DNA of 9,811 nt, from the NCBI GenBank assembly GCA_021812905.1, contig JAKAMM010000042.1, positions 1 to 9,811 on the forward strand, written 5' to 3'. Below, in pieces: positions 1 to 7,043 of the stretch. The notes beneath the pieces are model-generated. The model was not told where the DNA came from, searched no databases, and saw nothing but the letters and a program-made list of their open reading frames with translations. Position numbers and translations under genes: made by a program. The stretch's first letter is position 1, and every line of letters begins with the position of its first letter. The stretch comes from Chloroflexota bacterium. GTDB lineage: Bacteria; Chloroflexota; Anaerolineae; Anaerolineales; Villigracilaceae.

Positions 1-76
1 CTTGTCCGCTGGTTTTCTCGTCTGCTGGTCTGCGATCAGACGAGCAGACTAACAGACCAGTGACTAGACGACCAAC
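1..76. repeat. Long imperfect hairpin with 8-bp periodicity, cut by the window edge
   Basis: The arms CTGCTGGTCTG (22-32) and CAGACGAGCAG (37-47) pair with one mismatch around a 4-nt loop, CGAT. Pairing continues outward with interruptions: the left arm around 9-21 (CTGGT, then CGT) matches the right arm around 48-60 (ACT, then ACCAG). The core GTCT recurs at 20 and 28, and its complement AGAC recurs at 38, 46, 54 and 66, so most spacings are 8 bp. This is a periodic palindrome rather than a simple terminator. The left arm probably continues beyond position 1. No coding frame explains it. The function is unknown; an intergenic repeat or repeat-derived element is likely. Confidence 0.6.
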
Positions 77-166
77 ATAGTATAGCGTAGGAAGTCACAA
101 CCGTCAAAGCGGGGCGTCTGTGTTTTAATGTGACGATGTTCCCGACTTTAATTCTCAATATGAACC
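77..166. other. Gene-free spacer, nothing recognised
   Basis: Within the 378-base gene-free left end, this stretch shows no ORF with a ribosome binding site, no strong hairpin and no convincing promoter. Together with the repeats on either side and the terminator at 271-318 it accounts for the whole region left of the HD-GYP gene. Frames open here (for example a plus-strand frame from 167 to 472) run through the palindromic repeat and into the antisense strand of the receptor gene, so they are not credible genes. Confidence 0.5.
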
Positions 167-231
167 ATGTCATTGCCTGCACTGGGCCGCAGGCACACGT
201 GCAAGACGGCGAAGTGCGCTCGCAATGACAT
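167..231. repeat. Interspersed palindromic repeat, copy 1
   Basis: The ends ATGTCATTGC (167-176) and GCAATGACAT (222-231) are perfect 10-bp inverted repeats enclosing 45 bp. The interior contains TGCCTGCACT (174-183) and GCCGCAGG (186-193), which recur in copy 3 at 7062 and 7075 with the same order and near-identical spacing. It is a short non-coding element related to the copies at 5994-6076 and 7044-7167, but it lacks their GAAGCAATCTC/GAGATTGCTTC inner arms. A non-autonomous, MITE- or REP-like element is the best description. Confidence 0.8.
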
Positions 232-270
232 ATGGAGAATCGAACTCTTGTCAACGCAGGTATTCCATGT

Positions 271-318
271 AAAAAAATGGTCGTTCCGTTTAGGGCGCCC
301 CCTCGTCCTGAACGGAAC
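271..318 (-). terminator. Probable Rho-independent terminator of the HD-GYP gene
   Basis: Read on the minus strand, GTTCCGTT (318-311) and AACGGAAC (290-283) form a perfect 8-bp stem with a 20-nt loop that is itself GC-rich. Five to six bases later comes a run of seven T (277-271). It lies about 60 bp after the stop codon of the receptor gene. The long loop and the spacer before the T run make it imperfect. A smaller hairpin, GCCAAC/GTTGGC (360-365 and 373-378), abuts the stop codon but has no T tract on this strand. Confidence 0.45.
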
Positions 319-378
319 ATTTTGTTTGCCTAGGGCGGTAATTTTTGGAAACCGAGCATGCCAACCTAAACCGTTGGC

Positions 379-3300
379 CTATTTTTGGTCTTTGACTTTC
401 AGCACTCCTGATTCAAAACAGATCTTTACAACCTGCGGATCGAAATGTATTCCGGCCTGCGACTTTATGTAGTCGAGCGCTTTTTCGTGCGGCCAGGCTT
501 TGCGGTAGACGCGATCAGATGTGAGCGCATCCCATACATCTGCTACGGCAAAGATGCGCGCCGCAAGCGGAATTTGTTCGCCTTTCAGCCCTTGTGGATA
601 ACCTGTGCCATCCCATTTTTCATGATGACAGTAGGGAATATCCAGTGATCCTTTTAAAAATCGGATGGGGGCGAGCATTTCATAAGCGAATGTTGGATGT
701 TTTTTCATGGCGACCCATTCTTCATCCGTCAATTCGCCAGGCTTGAGCAGAATTCCGTCCAGAACACCCATCTTGCCGATGTCATGCAGAAGCGCGCCGC
801 GCCGAATCTGCGCCAGGGCTTCGTTATTCATTCCGAACGCCGTCGCAAGTTTTACGGCCATGTCCGTGACTCGCAGGGTGTGTCCTTCGGTTTCTTTATC
901 GCGCAGATCGAGCGCACGCGACCAGCCTTCGATGGTGGCATCGTAGGCCAGGATCAGTTCCATGTTGGATACCTGCAGGTTTTCGAACAGGCTGGCGCTA
1001 TCAATTGCAATGGCGGCCTGACCCGCCAGCGTATTTAGGAAATTGAGCCAGTCAAAATCGGGGTCAAGTGGACTGCGATGGAAGACCTCCAGTACGCCTT
1101 TCACTTTACCTTTTGCGATCAAGGGCACGGCGTAGTAGCTGACAAAGTTATCACCCGCCATTGCTTTTTGGAGAACTGGGTTGTCAACTTGCGTTCTTAG
1201 ATCGGAGATATGGATTGTTTGACGTTCCAAAGCGGCGCGCCCGGCATAGCCCTGGCCCAGCGAAATACTGCTTTTTTCAATACCCGAAATACGGAAGCCC
1301 TGCCCCGCGCCGAACTCCAGGATATTCATGTCTGGATTCATAAGCAAAATATCTGCAGCATCCACTTTTTGCTGCGAGATGACGCGATCAACGATGGAAG
1401 CCAGGCTCAGGTGCAGGTCAAAGCCGGATGCGATCATTCGGTCTATTTCATTCAGGGCGGTGAGCTGCTCGAGCTGGCGCTTGATCCGTTCTTCTGCATT
1501 CTTGCGCCCGGTGATGTCAATGCTGGTTCCGAGCAGGGTTTCCGGGTTGCCGCTGGCATCTCGAACCAATTCTGCCTGCGAATGAACCCAAATGACTTTG
1601 CGGTCTGGCCGCACGATGCGATGATCAATATCGTACTTTTTCACGCCTTGGATTGCCATCTCAAGATTCTTTTGCACATATTCCACGTCCTCTGGGTGCA
1701 CCACTTTGGCAACCAGTTCTGGCGTGATAAAGGTTTGTTCTGGATCAAGCCCATAGAGAGAATGAATCTCATCAGACAGGAAAATGATGTTGGTTTTCAG
1801 ATGCCAATCCAGAAAGCCCATGTGGGTGATATGCTGCGCTTTCAACAATCGTCCTTCGCTTTCGCGCAGCTTATCTTCCGCTTGTTTGCGCTCCACTTCA
1901 GCATCCATCGAATCAAGCGCGTAGGAAATATCCTGGCCGATTTCATCCAGCAGTTTCTGATCGTCATCATCAAAGCCTTGTGGATCGGCCGCGTAAACTG
2001 TCAATACGCCAACGAGTTGGTTTTTTCTTCGAATTGGTACTGCCGCCGATGAGCGATAACCGCGCTGCATGGCCTGTTCGCGCCAGGGAGCCATACGGGG
2101 ATCGGTGGCAATATCCTGGCAGATGATGCAGCGGCCTTCACGGATCGCTATACCGGTTGGGCCGCCGCCCAGTTTCCGGTCGCGAACTGCGATGCTTATA
2201 TTCGTCAAATAGCCCTGTTCTTCACCTGCGAAAGCGATCGGCCTTACATATCCATCGGCATCATCGATCAGGCCGATCCAGGCCATGCGGAACTTGCCGT
2301 GCTCAGTTGCTACGCGGCAGATCTCTGAGAACAAAGTGTCCTGGTCTTGCGCACGCACAATCGTTTGATTGATCTGACTGATGGTGGCGTATAAGCGGTT
2401 GATATGTAAAATTTTGGCTTCCGCCCGCTTGCGCTCGGTGATATCGAGAGCCGTGCCTCGGAGTCCTGTAATATGCCCGTTCTTATCGAACCTGGGTTCG
2501 CCGCGCGCCAGCAGCCACTTACGCGTGCCGTCTTCCCGAACCCGTTCCAATTCGATTTCATACGGTATGCCTGCCGTGGCCTGCTCAATCCCTAAGCGCA
2601 TTCTTTTCATGCTCTCAGGCGTATAGAGCTTGTCCTGTTCTGCAACCGAGGGAACAGGTTTAGTTGGATCGACTTCCAGGATGGCGCAAAGCTCTTTGGA
2701 CCAGGTCGGTGTATCGGTCTCCGCAATCCATTCCCAACTGCCGACATGGGCGATCCGTTGTGCTTCTTCCAGTCTGGCCTCGCTCTCGTGCAGTGCCTCC
2801 GTTCGTTTGGACACGGTGGCCCGCAGCCATTCGGTTTGGGTCCAGGTGCGGTTGACGATGAAGAGCAGGCTGAGCAACAGTGCGCCGCCCACGCCCCAGA
2901 TCAGCCCCAGGGTAAGGGGCGCGGGTCCTGGCGGCAGCGATTTCCAGCCAATGGTCAGCGTCCAGGCATTGTCTCCGACCTGAACAGGCAGGGTTTGCAT
3001 CTCGCTGCTGAAAGTTTCGACTCCCCAAAAACGATTTCCGTTGGCATCCCGCAGTTGCACCACAAAGCGGGGATCTGTGCCGGTCATGGCATCTTCCAGA
3101 ATCGCCGATACATCGAAGACGCCCTCCACCAGTCCAAGCAACTGGTCTCCTCGATAGAGAGGGGTGCGCGGAATCACCGAAAGCGAACCCATTACGTTGA
3201 CCGTCGGGTCGTTGACCGTGGTGCGCCGTTCCTGGATGGCTTCCTCCACGAAAGGAGCCGCTGGCCGGGTCATCAAATCCAGACCGATTGCTGACTCGTT

Positions 3301-3636
3301 GCCCTCCAGCGGGTAAAAGTAGCGGACAATGCGATTTGAGTCTATGTAAGCCAAACCACGGATATCCGGGTAATGGTCGAGGACACCAGCGGCGAAATGG
3401 TCAAAGGTTTCATTATCCGGCAGGGCTGCGGAGGCCAGCATGAATGCTTGCAGATTTTCAACTGCTTGCAGGCGCATGGTGAATGCCTCTTGCAGGCGAC
3501 TTTGAGTATCCGTGCTGGCTTGTGCCAGTGCCCGGCCATTTTCCTGATGGATTTGCGCCCGGTATTCGTGGTCGGCGAGCCACAGCGCGCTCAGACCGGT
3601 TACAACCAGGATAGTTAGAGTTATCCAGCGCTTCAT
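379..3636 (-). CDS. CHASE-PAS-GAF-PAS-GAF-HD-GYP membrane receptor, predicted cyclic di-GMP phosphodiesterase
   Basis: A 1085-aa inner-membrane receptor whose output domain should hydrolyse cyclic di-GMP. Domains in order: signal anchor (about 5-22); extracytoplasmic CHASE-like sensor (about 60-185, with the PLEGNESAIGLDL motif); second membrane segment (about 240-262); short coiled coil; PAS/PAC (about 290-404, ending DITERK); GAF (about 412-575); PAS/PAC (about 590-712, ending DITGRK); GAF (about 722-882); HD-GYP (about 890-1075). The output domain keeps the HD pair in LLHDIGK (951-952), HHEKWDG (1004-1010) and GYP (1012-1014), so it should be catalytic. There is no GGDEF, kinase or receiver domain. 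The ATG at 3636 was chosen over a TTG 12 codons upstream because AGAGG lies 6 bases before it and the signal anchor starts there. The start overlaps the stop of a 72-aa ORF (ATGA). The ligand is unknown. Confidence 0.93.
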   Translation of the reverse strand: MKRWITLTILVVTGLSALWLADHEYRAQIHQENGRALAQASTDTQSRLQEAFTMRLQAVENLQAFMLASAALPDNETFDHFAAGVLDHYPDIRGLAYIDSNRIVRYFYPLEGNESAIGLDLMTRPAAPFVEEAIQERRTTVNDPTVNVMGSLSVIPRTPLYRGDQLLGLVEGVFDVSAILEDAMTGTDPRFVVQLRDANGNRFWGVETFSSEMQTLPVQVGDNAWTLTIGWKSLPPGPAPLTLGLIWGVGGALLLSLLFIVNRTWTQTEWLRATVSKRTEALHESEARLEEAQRIAHVGSWEWIAETDTPTWSKELCAILEVDPTKPVPSVAEQDKLYTPESMKRMRLGIEQATAGIPYEIELERVREDGTRKWLLARGEPRFDKNGHITGLRGTALDITERKRAEAKILHINRLYATISQINQTIVRAQDQDTLFSEICRVATEHGKFRMAWIGLIDDADGYVRPIAFAGEEQGYLTNISIAVRDRKLGGGPTGIAIREGRCIICQDIATDPRMAPWREQAMQRGYRSSAAVPIRRKNQLVGVLTVYAADPQGFDDDDQKLLDEIGQDISYALDSMDAEVERKQAEDKLRESEGRLLKAQHITHMGFLDWHLKTNIIFLSDEIHSLYGLDPEQTFITPELVAKVVHPEDVEYVQKNLEMAIQGVKKYDIDHRIVRPDRKVIWVHSQAELVRDASGNPETLLGTSIDITGRKNAEERIKRQLEQLTALNEIDRMIASGFDLHLSLASIVDRVISQQKVDAADILLMNPDMNILEFGAGQGFRISGIEKSSISLGQGYAGRAALERQTIHISDLRTQVDNPVLQKAMAGDNFVSYYAVPLIAKGKVKGVLEVFHRSPLDPDFDWLNFLNTLAGQAAIAIDSASLFENLQVSNMELILAYDATIEGWSRALDLRDKETEGHTLRVTDMAVKLATAFGMNNEALAQIRRGALLHDIGKMGVLDGILLKPGELTDEEWVAMKKHPTFAYEMLAPIRFLKGSLDIPYCHHEKWDGTGYPQGLKGEQIPLAARIFAVADVWDALTSDRVYRKAWPHEKALDYIKSQAGIHFDPQVVKICFESGVLKVKDQK

Positions 3637-3851
3637 AATCGCCTCTTTGTTAGAAAGTGTGAGCAAGAGCAACCGGACACGGACGCTGAAAAAATAGGAT
3701 GTGTCATTGTTTCACACGTGCTTTTCAAATCACGTCGTAGTGCGCAGTGATCTTTCTTATCAGCGGTTGGCTGACCGCTAATCACTTGCGCTTTCTGTGT
3801 TTTTGATTTTCCCCGAGAGTTTTGTTTCGTTGTTTTCCGATCTGCTTTCAT
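3633..3851 (-). CDS. Small lysine-rich protein of unknown function (72 aa), coupled to the HD-GYP gene
   Basis: I do not recognise this product. The case for a real gene is contextual. AAGGAG stands 7 bases before the ATG, a stronger ribosome binding site than that of the receptor gene. An extended -10 promoter lies about 45 bp further upstream. The TGA stop overlaps the receptor start as ATGA, the usual arrangement for translational coupling. The first 35 residues are rich in Lys, Arg, Gln and Thr with no membrane segment; the C-terminal part contains Cys (CSCSH) and ends KRRL. A hairpin, AGCGGT/ACCGCT (3762-3767 and 3774-3779), falls inside the coding sequence. It may instead be a leader ORF whose translation controls the receptor, or a chance open frame; the second half looks less protein-like than the first. 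Confidence 0.42.
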   Translation of the reverse strand: MKADRKTTKQNSRGKSKTQKAQVISGQPTADKKDHCALRRDLKSTCETMTHPIFSASVSGCSCSHFLTKRRL

Positions 3852-3900
3852 TTTCTTGCTCCTTAACTTATCGAAAAGAAGCGGTAATAGCTCTAGAAAC

Positions 3901-3909
3901 AGTATAGCA
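3901..3909 (-). promoter_or_regulatory. Extended -10 promoter for the small ORF/HD-GYP unit
   Basis: On the minus strand the bases read TGC-TATACT, an extended -10 element (TGn plus a hexamer one base off TATAAT). No good -35 box is present at 16-18 bp, as is common for extended -10 promoters. Transcription would start near 3894, giving a leader of about 43 nt before the small ORF at 3851. Confidence 0.5.
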
Positions 3910-3947
3910 CAAGCGCCTTTCCAAACCGAAAATTTTTAGACATCAGG

Positions 3948-4079
3948 ACTTACGCAGAAATCCGCCAAGACACGGAGAACGCCAAGATTTATCAAAGGAC
4001 GCCAAGAGAACCTGGCGAACTCTCAAAATACTTGACGCTTTGGCGACTTGGCGGTGAATGTACACGATTTTGCGTAAGT
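3948..4079. repeat. MITE-like element with terminal inverted repeats
   Basis: The ends are perfect 9-bp inverted repeats, ACTTACGCA (3948-3956) and TGCGTAAGT (4071-4079), with matching A- and T-rich bases just inside. An inner pair, CCGCCAAG (3962-3969) and CTTGGCGG (4047-4054), nests within. CGCCAAGA occurs three times in the left half (3963, 3980, 4000), with TTGGCG counterparts on the right. There is no ORF for a transposase and no clear target-site duplication. It sits between two divergent promoters. From memory, repeats with these CGCCAAGA and ACTTACGCA motifs are widespread in Chloroflexota and cyanobacteria; that is not shown by this window. Confidence 0.72.
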
Positions 4080-4257
4080 ATTAATATGTCATTTCGAGGG
4101 CGTTCTTCCCGAAACAATTTCCCCGTTTAGCCACTTCTGCAAAGCGCTCTGGAGCAAAGTGGAATGGGTACAGTGGCCGTCACCCTACTGTCGCCTTTTC
4201 TTGCAGGATTTGAGGTTTTCTTGTATGCTGGTCAACCTCCTACTGTCAATCTCCTAC
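4080..4257. other. Non-coding region upstream of the ECF promoter
   Basis: No gene is seen. TGTCATTTCGAG (4087-4098) resembles the left end of the GTCATTGCGAG repeats but has no matching right end, so it may be a decayed relative. A hairpin follows at 4131-4162, CCACTT-c-TGC pairing with GCA-AAGTGG with one bulged base. CCTACTGTC occurs at 4184-4192 and 4239-4247, and a third CCTACT at 4253-4258 runs into the -35 box. These short repeats could be operator sites, or could be chance. The region lies upstream of the predicted start of transcription, so it would not form part of the mRNA leader from that promoter. Confidence 0.4.
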
Positions 4258-4286
4258 TTGACATTCCCTTTTATTGTCTTGATAAT
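4258..4286 (+). promoter_or_regulatory. Near-consensus sigma-70-type promoter of the ECF operon
   Basis: TTGACA (4258-4263) is a perfect -35 box. The spacer is exactly 17 bp and the -10 box is GATAAT (4281-4286), five of six bases matching. Transcription should begin near 4293, leaving a leader of about 58 nt before the ATG at 4351. That is too short for a typical vitamin riboswitch. Confidence 0.75.
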
Positions 4287-4350
4287 AAGAGCATCCCACA
4301 CACCGCTTTATTGAAAAGTTACACCGAGAAATTATCTTGAGATCAAGAAC

Positions 4351-5991
4351 ATGGCCGACTCGCCCATCATCGTAGAAAATCTTTCCTTTCGCTATCGTGA
4401 TCGCGAAGAATTCGCCATTCGAGATATTTCATTCGAAGCCGACCCCGGAGAAATCCTGCTCATCGCCGGTGCGAGCGGATGCGGCAAGACGACACTGATC
4501 CGTACCATCAACGGCTTGATCCCGCGTTCGTATAAAGGCGTGCTTACCGGCAGGATTTTGGTCTTTGGCGAAGAGACTCTAAGATGGAAACTCTCTCAGA
4601 TCTCGCAAAAGATCGGGACGGTTTTGCAGGATCCTGAGCGACAAATTCTCGGCACGAAAGTCTTGAATGAAGTAGCATTCGGCCTGGAAAATCTCGGCAT
4701 GTCGCGCGAAGAAATTTTTCAACGTGTGGATGAGGCGCTGGCTTTCCTAAAAATTTCCCATTTGCGCGAACGCGAAACATTTTTGCTTTCGGGTGGCGAA
4801 AAACAAAAAGTTGCGCTGGCGGGTGTGCTTGCCATGCGTCCCAGCATATTGCTTCTAGATGAGCCGCTTGCCAGTCTTGACCCGGCCAGCGCGCAAGATA
4901 CGCTGGATGCCGTCCGCAGGTTGGCAGATGAAGGCATGAGCGTGTTGATGGTCGAACATCGCGTCGAAGATGTTTTACGCATCAGACCCGAACGTGTGAT
5001 GTTCATGTCGGAGGGGCAGGTGCGTTACTTAGGCACGCTGGACGGGTTATCTAAAGTAGTGAATTACCGCGAAGTTAAATTGCCCGCCGAACAAACCGTC
5101 GAACGCGCGAAGGCGGATCCGGCTCCAGCCGAGATAAAAATTCTTCCGGGTGTAGCTCCCTCATCTTCGCTCGGGACAGGCGCTTCAACGTCTGGACAAG
5201 AAGCGCTCGTCCGTTTCGAAGACGTTGGCTTTGGCTACGATGTCGGCACCGACATCCTGCACAACATCAATCTTGAAATCAGGCGCGGTGATGTGATCGC
5301 CGTACTGGGTCCGAATGGCGCAGGCAAGACCACGTTTGTCAAACACGCGATCGGGCTGTTGAAGCCGAAATCGGGTCGTGTGCTTGTTAATGGACAGGAT
5401 ACGCGTGAAGCGAGCGTTGCGCAAATTGCGGGTACGCTGGGTTATGTTTTTCAAAGTCCCAGCCACATGCTTTTTGCTCCGACGGTGCACGATGAGTTGG
5501 CGTTCGGTCCGACCAATTTAAAACACCCGAAGGAGCAGATTGAACAGGAGGTGAAAGAGGCGCTTAAGATCGTAAACCTTTCTGAGATGGAGCAAGACCC
5601 GCCGCTGGCTTTATCTTTCGGCCAGCAGAAGCGCGTCAGCATCGCGGCCATCCTTGCCATGCGTTCGCGCATTTTGGTGATGGATGAGCCGACCGCCGGG
5701 CAGGATTATCAGAATTACATGAACTTCATGGATTCGATTGTGCAGATGCCTGCCTTCGAGGCAATCCTGTTTATCACACATGATGTGGATTTGGCGGTCA
5801 TTTACGCCAACCGCATCCTGATGATCGCGGATGGACGTCTCGTTGCTGACGGCAAGCCGCAGGATGTCCTGCGCGACTTCGACCGACTCAATGCCTGCCG
5901 CCTTGTGCCCACGTCGCTTCTTGCCTTGAACTTGAAGCGGCTCCCGCAAACTGGACGATTCATGCGGGCCGAGGCGCTGGCGCATATTTGA
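4351..5991 (+). CDS. ECF transporter energising ATPase, two fused ABC domains
   Basis: A 546-aa cytoplasmic ATPase that powers an energy-coupling factor importer; the two nucleotide-binding domains, often separate proteins (A and A'), are joined in one chain. First domain: Walker A GASGCGKTT (40-48), Q-loop Q93, signature LSGGE (146-150), Walker B ILLLDEP (166-172) with E171, switch H203. A low-complexity linker (about 245-283) leads to the second domain: GPNGAGKTT (320-328), Q368, signature LSFGQ (421-425), ILVMDEP (441-447) with E446, and H477. All catalytic elements are present in both halves. The second half has LSFGQ instead of LSGGQ and AGQD instead of a SxLD D-loop. The ribosome binding site is weak (GAG about 11 bases before the ATG). 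The S and T genes follow on the same strand. Confidence 0.93.
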   Translation: MADSPIIVENLSFRYRDREEFAIRDISFEADPGEILLIAGASGCGKTTLIRTINGLIPRSYKGVLTGRILVFGEETLRWKLSQISQKIGTVLQDPERQILGTKVLNEVAFGLENLGMSREEIFQRVDEALAFLKISHLRERETFLLSGGEKQKVALAGVLAMRPSILLLDEPLASLDPASAQDTLDAVRRLADEGMSVLMVEHRVEDVLRIRPERVMFMSEGQVRYLGTLDGLSKVVNYREVKLPAEQTVERAKADPAPAEIKILPGVAPSSSLGTGASTSGQEALVRFEDVGFGYDVGTDILHNINLEIRRGDVIAVLGPNGAGKTTFVKHAIGLLKPKSGRVLVNGQDTREASVAQIAGTLGYVFQSPSHMLFAPTVHDELAFGPTNLKHPKEQIEQEVKEALKIVNLSEMEQDPPLALSFGQQKRVSIAAILAMRSRILVMDEPTAGQDYQNYMNFMDSIVQMPAFEAILFITHDVDLAVIYANRILMIADGRLVADGKPQDVLRDFDRLNACRLVPTSLLALNLKRLPQTGRFMRAEALAHI

Positions 5992-5993
5992 TA

Positions 5994-6076
5994 ATGTCAC
6001 TGCGAGCGCAATTTGCGAAGCAGTCTCAAGTAATAGGAGATTGCGTCGTCGCAAAAAGCGCTCCTCGCAACGACAT
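5994..6076. repeat. Interspersed palindromic repeat, copy 2, in the ATPase/S gap
   Basis: It begins two bases after the ATPase stop codon with ATGTCACTGCGAG and ends at 6076 with GCAACGACAT. The ends pair with a few changes. Inner arms GAAGCAGTCTC (left) and GGAGATTGCGTC (right) match the corresponding arms of copy 3. It fills nearly all of the intergenic gap, and the GAGGAG ribosome binding site of the next gene starts only five bases later. In RNA it should fold into a long interrupted hairpin. Confidence 0.82.
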
Positions 6077-6094
6077 AAGAGAGGAGAGTAGAAA

Positions 6095-7039
6095 ATGGAT
6101 AAGAAGCTTACGAATGTATTGATCTCACTGGCGGTTATTCTGGCCATCTTTGGGATCATCATGTTTGCATTGGGCACACAGACCATTGGTCCACTTAATT
6201 TCCAAGTGGATCAAGCCACCCTGGTGCTTCGTTTTGTATTTGTTGTACTTGGCCTTTTGATTGCCTTTGCTGTGTACTGGTTCACTCGCGAGAACGCAGC
6301 CTGGGAAGTCGGTACGCGCGAAGTAGTTTGGATGGCAATTGGCGCCGCGTTGTATGCTGTATTTTCCTGGTTGTTCAACGGCACGGTCTTCGTGGTGCCA
6401 TCGTTGAGTCAGGTTTCACTGCGACCGGCCATCGCCATTCCGATGTTCTTCGGCTACGCCTTCGGCCCGGTGGTTGGATTTTTCAGCGGCGCGGTTGGCA
6501 ACATCTTCGGCGACGCGCTGACCGGCTTCGGCCTTTCCCCGCAGTGGAGCATCGGAAACGGCCTGGTCGGTTTCGTGGCTGGCATGGCAATGCTGTTCAA
6601 GGATAAGAAGAAGAGCATGGACACCGTATTGTGGATCAGCGGTGTGCTGGCTCTACTGACCGTCGTGCTTTTCTTCCTCAATCGCGGCCAGAAGAATGCA
6701 TTATTCTTCGACCCGGCCAACAACATTTTCGGCGATGCGACCATTTCCATCTTCGCGGGTGTTGCGATCATCGTCGGTTTTGTGTTGGTGCTGGCTGTCC
6801 GCTTTGGGTTTGCGTCGAATGAAGATATCGCCGCGGCGGTGACGTGGGGTATGCTCGGCAACATCGTCGGAATTCTGTTCGCGTCGTTGTCCGATATCTT
6901 CATCAACGGCTTCAGCCTGCCCGCCGCGATCGTGGGCGAGTTCTTGCCGGCCGCCGGCCCGAACCTGATCTTCGCCGCCATTCTCGTGCCGCTGTTTGTC
7001 GGCGCGTATGCGGCTGTCCGCAAGCAATCTGGTCGCTAG
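6095..7039 (+). CDS. ECF transporter S component (substrate-binding membrane protein), substrate unknown
   Basis: A 314-aa polytopic membrane protein, assigned as the substrate-capturing S component from its own sequence and its place between the ATPase and T genes. The conserved stretch runs from SLRPAIAIPMFFG (108-120) through FGPVVGFFSG (123-132), GNIFGDALTG (135-144) to WSIGNGLVG (151-159). I associate this pattern with riboflavin-type ECF S proteins, but that does not fix the substrate. About nine membrane segments are visible: 8-28, 42-63, 78-94, 112-130, 152-168, 178-196, 215-237, 248-268 and 288-307. S components usually have six segments and about 170-220 residues, so this one is clearly long, with two extra helices at the N-terminus and an insert at 170-240. 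GAGGAG stands 8 bases before the ATG. Strong membrane prediction, moderate family call. Confidence 0.82.
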   Translation: MDKKLTNVLISLAVILAIFGIIMFALGTQTIGPLNFQVDQATLVLRFVFVVLGLLIAFAVYWFTRENAAWEVGTREVVWMAIGAALYAVFSWLFNGTVFVVPSLSQVSLRPAIAIPMFFGYAFGPVVGFFSGAVGNIFGDALTGFGLSPQWSIGNGLVGFVAGMAMLFKDKKKSMDTVLWISGVLALLTVVLFFLNRGQKNALFFDPANNIFGDATISIFAGVAIIVGFVLVLAVRFGFASNEDIAAAVTWGMLGNIVGILFASLSDIFINGFSLPAAIVGEFLPAAGPNLIFAAILVPLFVGAYAAVRKQSGR

Positions 7040-7043
7040 AATC

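Noticed and set aside
1210..2052. 280-codon plus-strand open frame opposite the receptor gene
   Set aside because: It lies wholly antisense to a well-conserved PAS/GAF coding region, has no recognisable product and is a shadow of codon bias.
3637..3672. Earlier TTG start for the HD-GYP receptor
   Set aside because: It lacks a good ribosome binding site and would put 12 residues before a natural Met-Lys-Arg signal anchor; the ATG at 3636 has AGAGG at good spacing.
3963..4007. CRISPR array from three CGCCAAGA repeats
   Set aside because: Repeats are only 8 bp with 9-12 bp between them and sit inside a terminal-inverted-repeat element; no Cas genes nearby.
4087..4350. Possible vitamin riboswitch (TPP or cobalamin) ahead of the ECF operon
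   Set aside because: No THI-box or B12-box consensus is present; the promoter at 4258-4286 leaves only about 58 nt of leader. A GCCACTG-like string on the opposite strand near 4171 is isolated.
5611..6186. 191-codon minus-strand frame across the ATPase end and repeat
   Set aside because: Antisense to conserved ABC motifs and running through the palindromic repeat; no ribosome binding site or recognisable product.
6454..7023. 189-codon minus-strand frame opposite the S component
   Set aside because: Shadow frame; the plus strand encodes clear membrane helices with a strong ribosome binding site.
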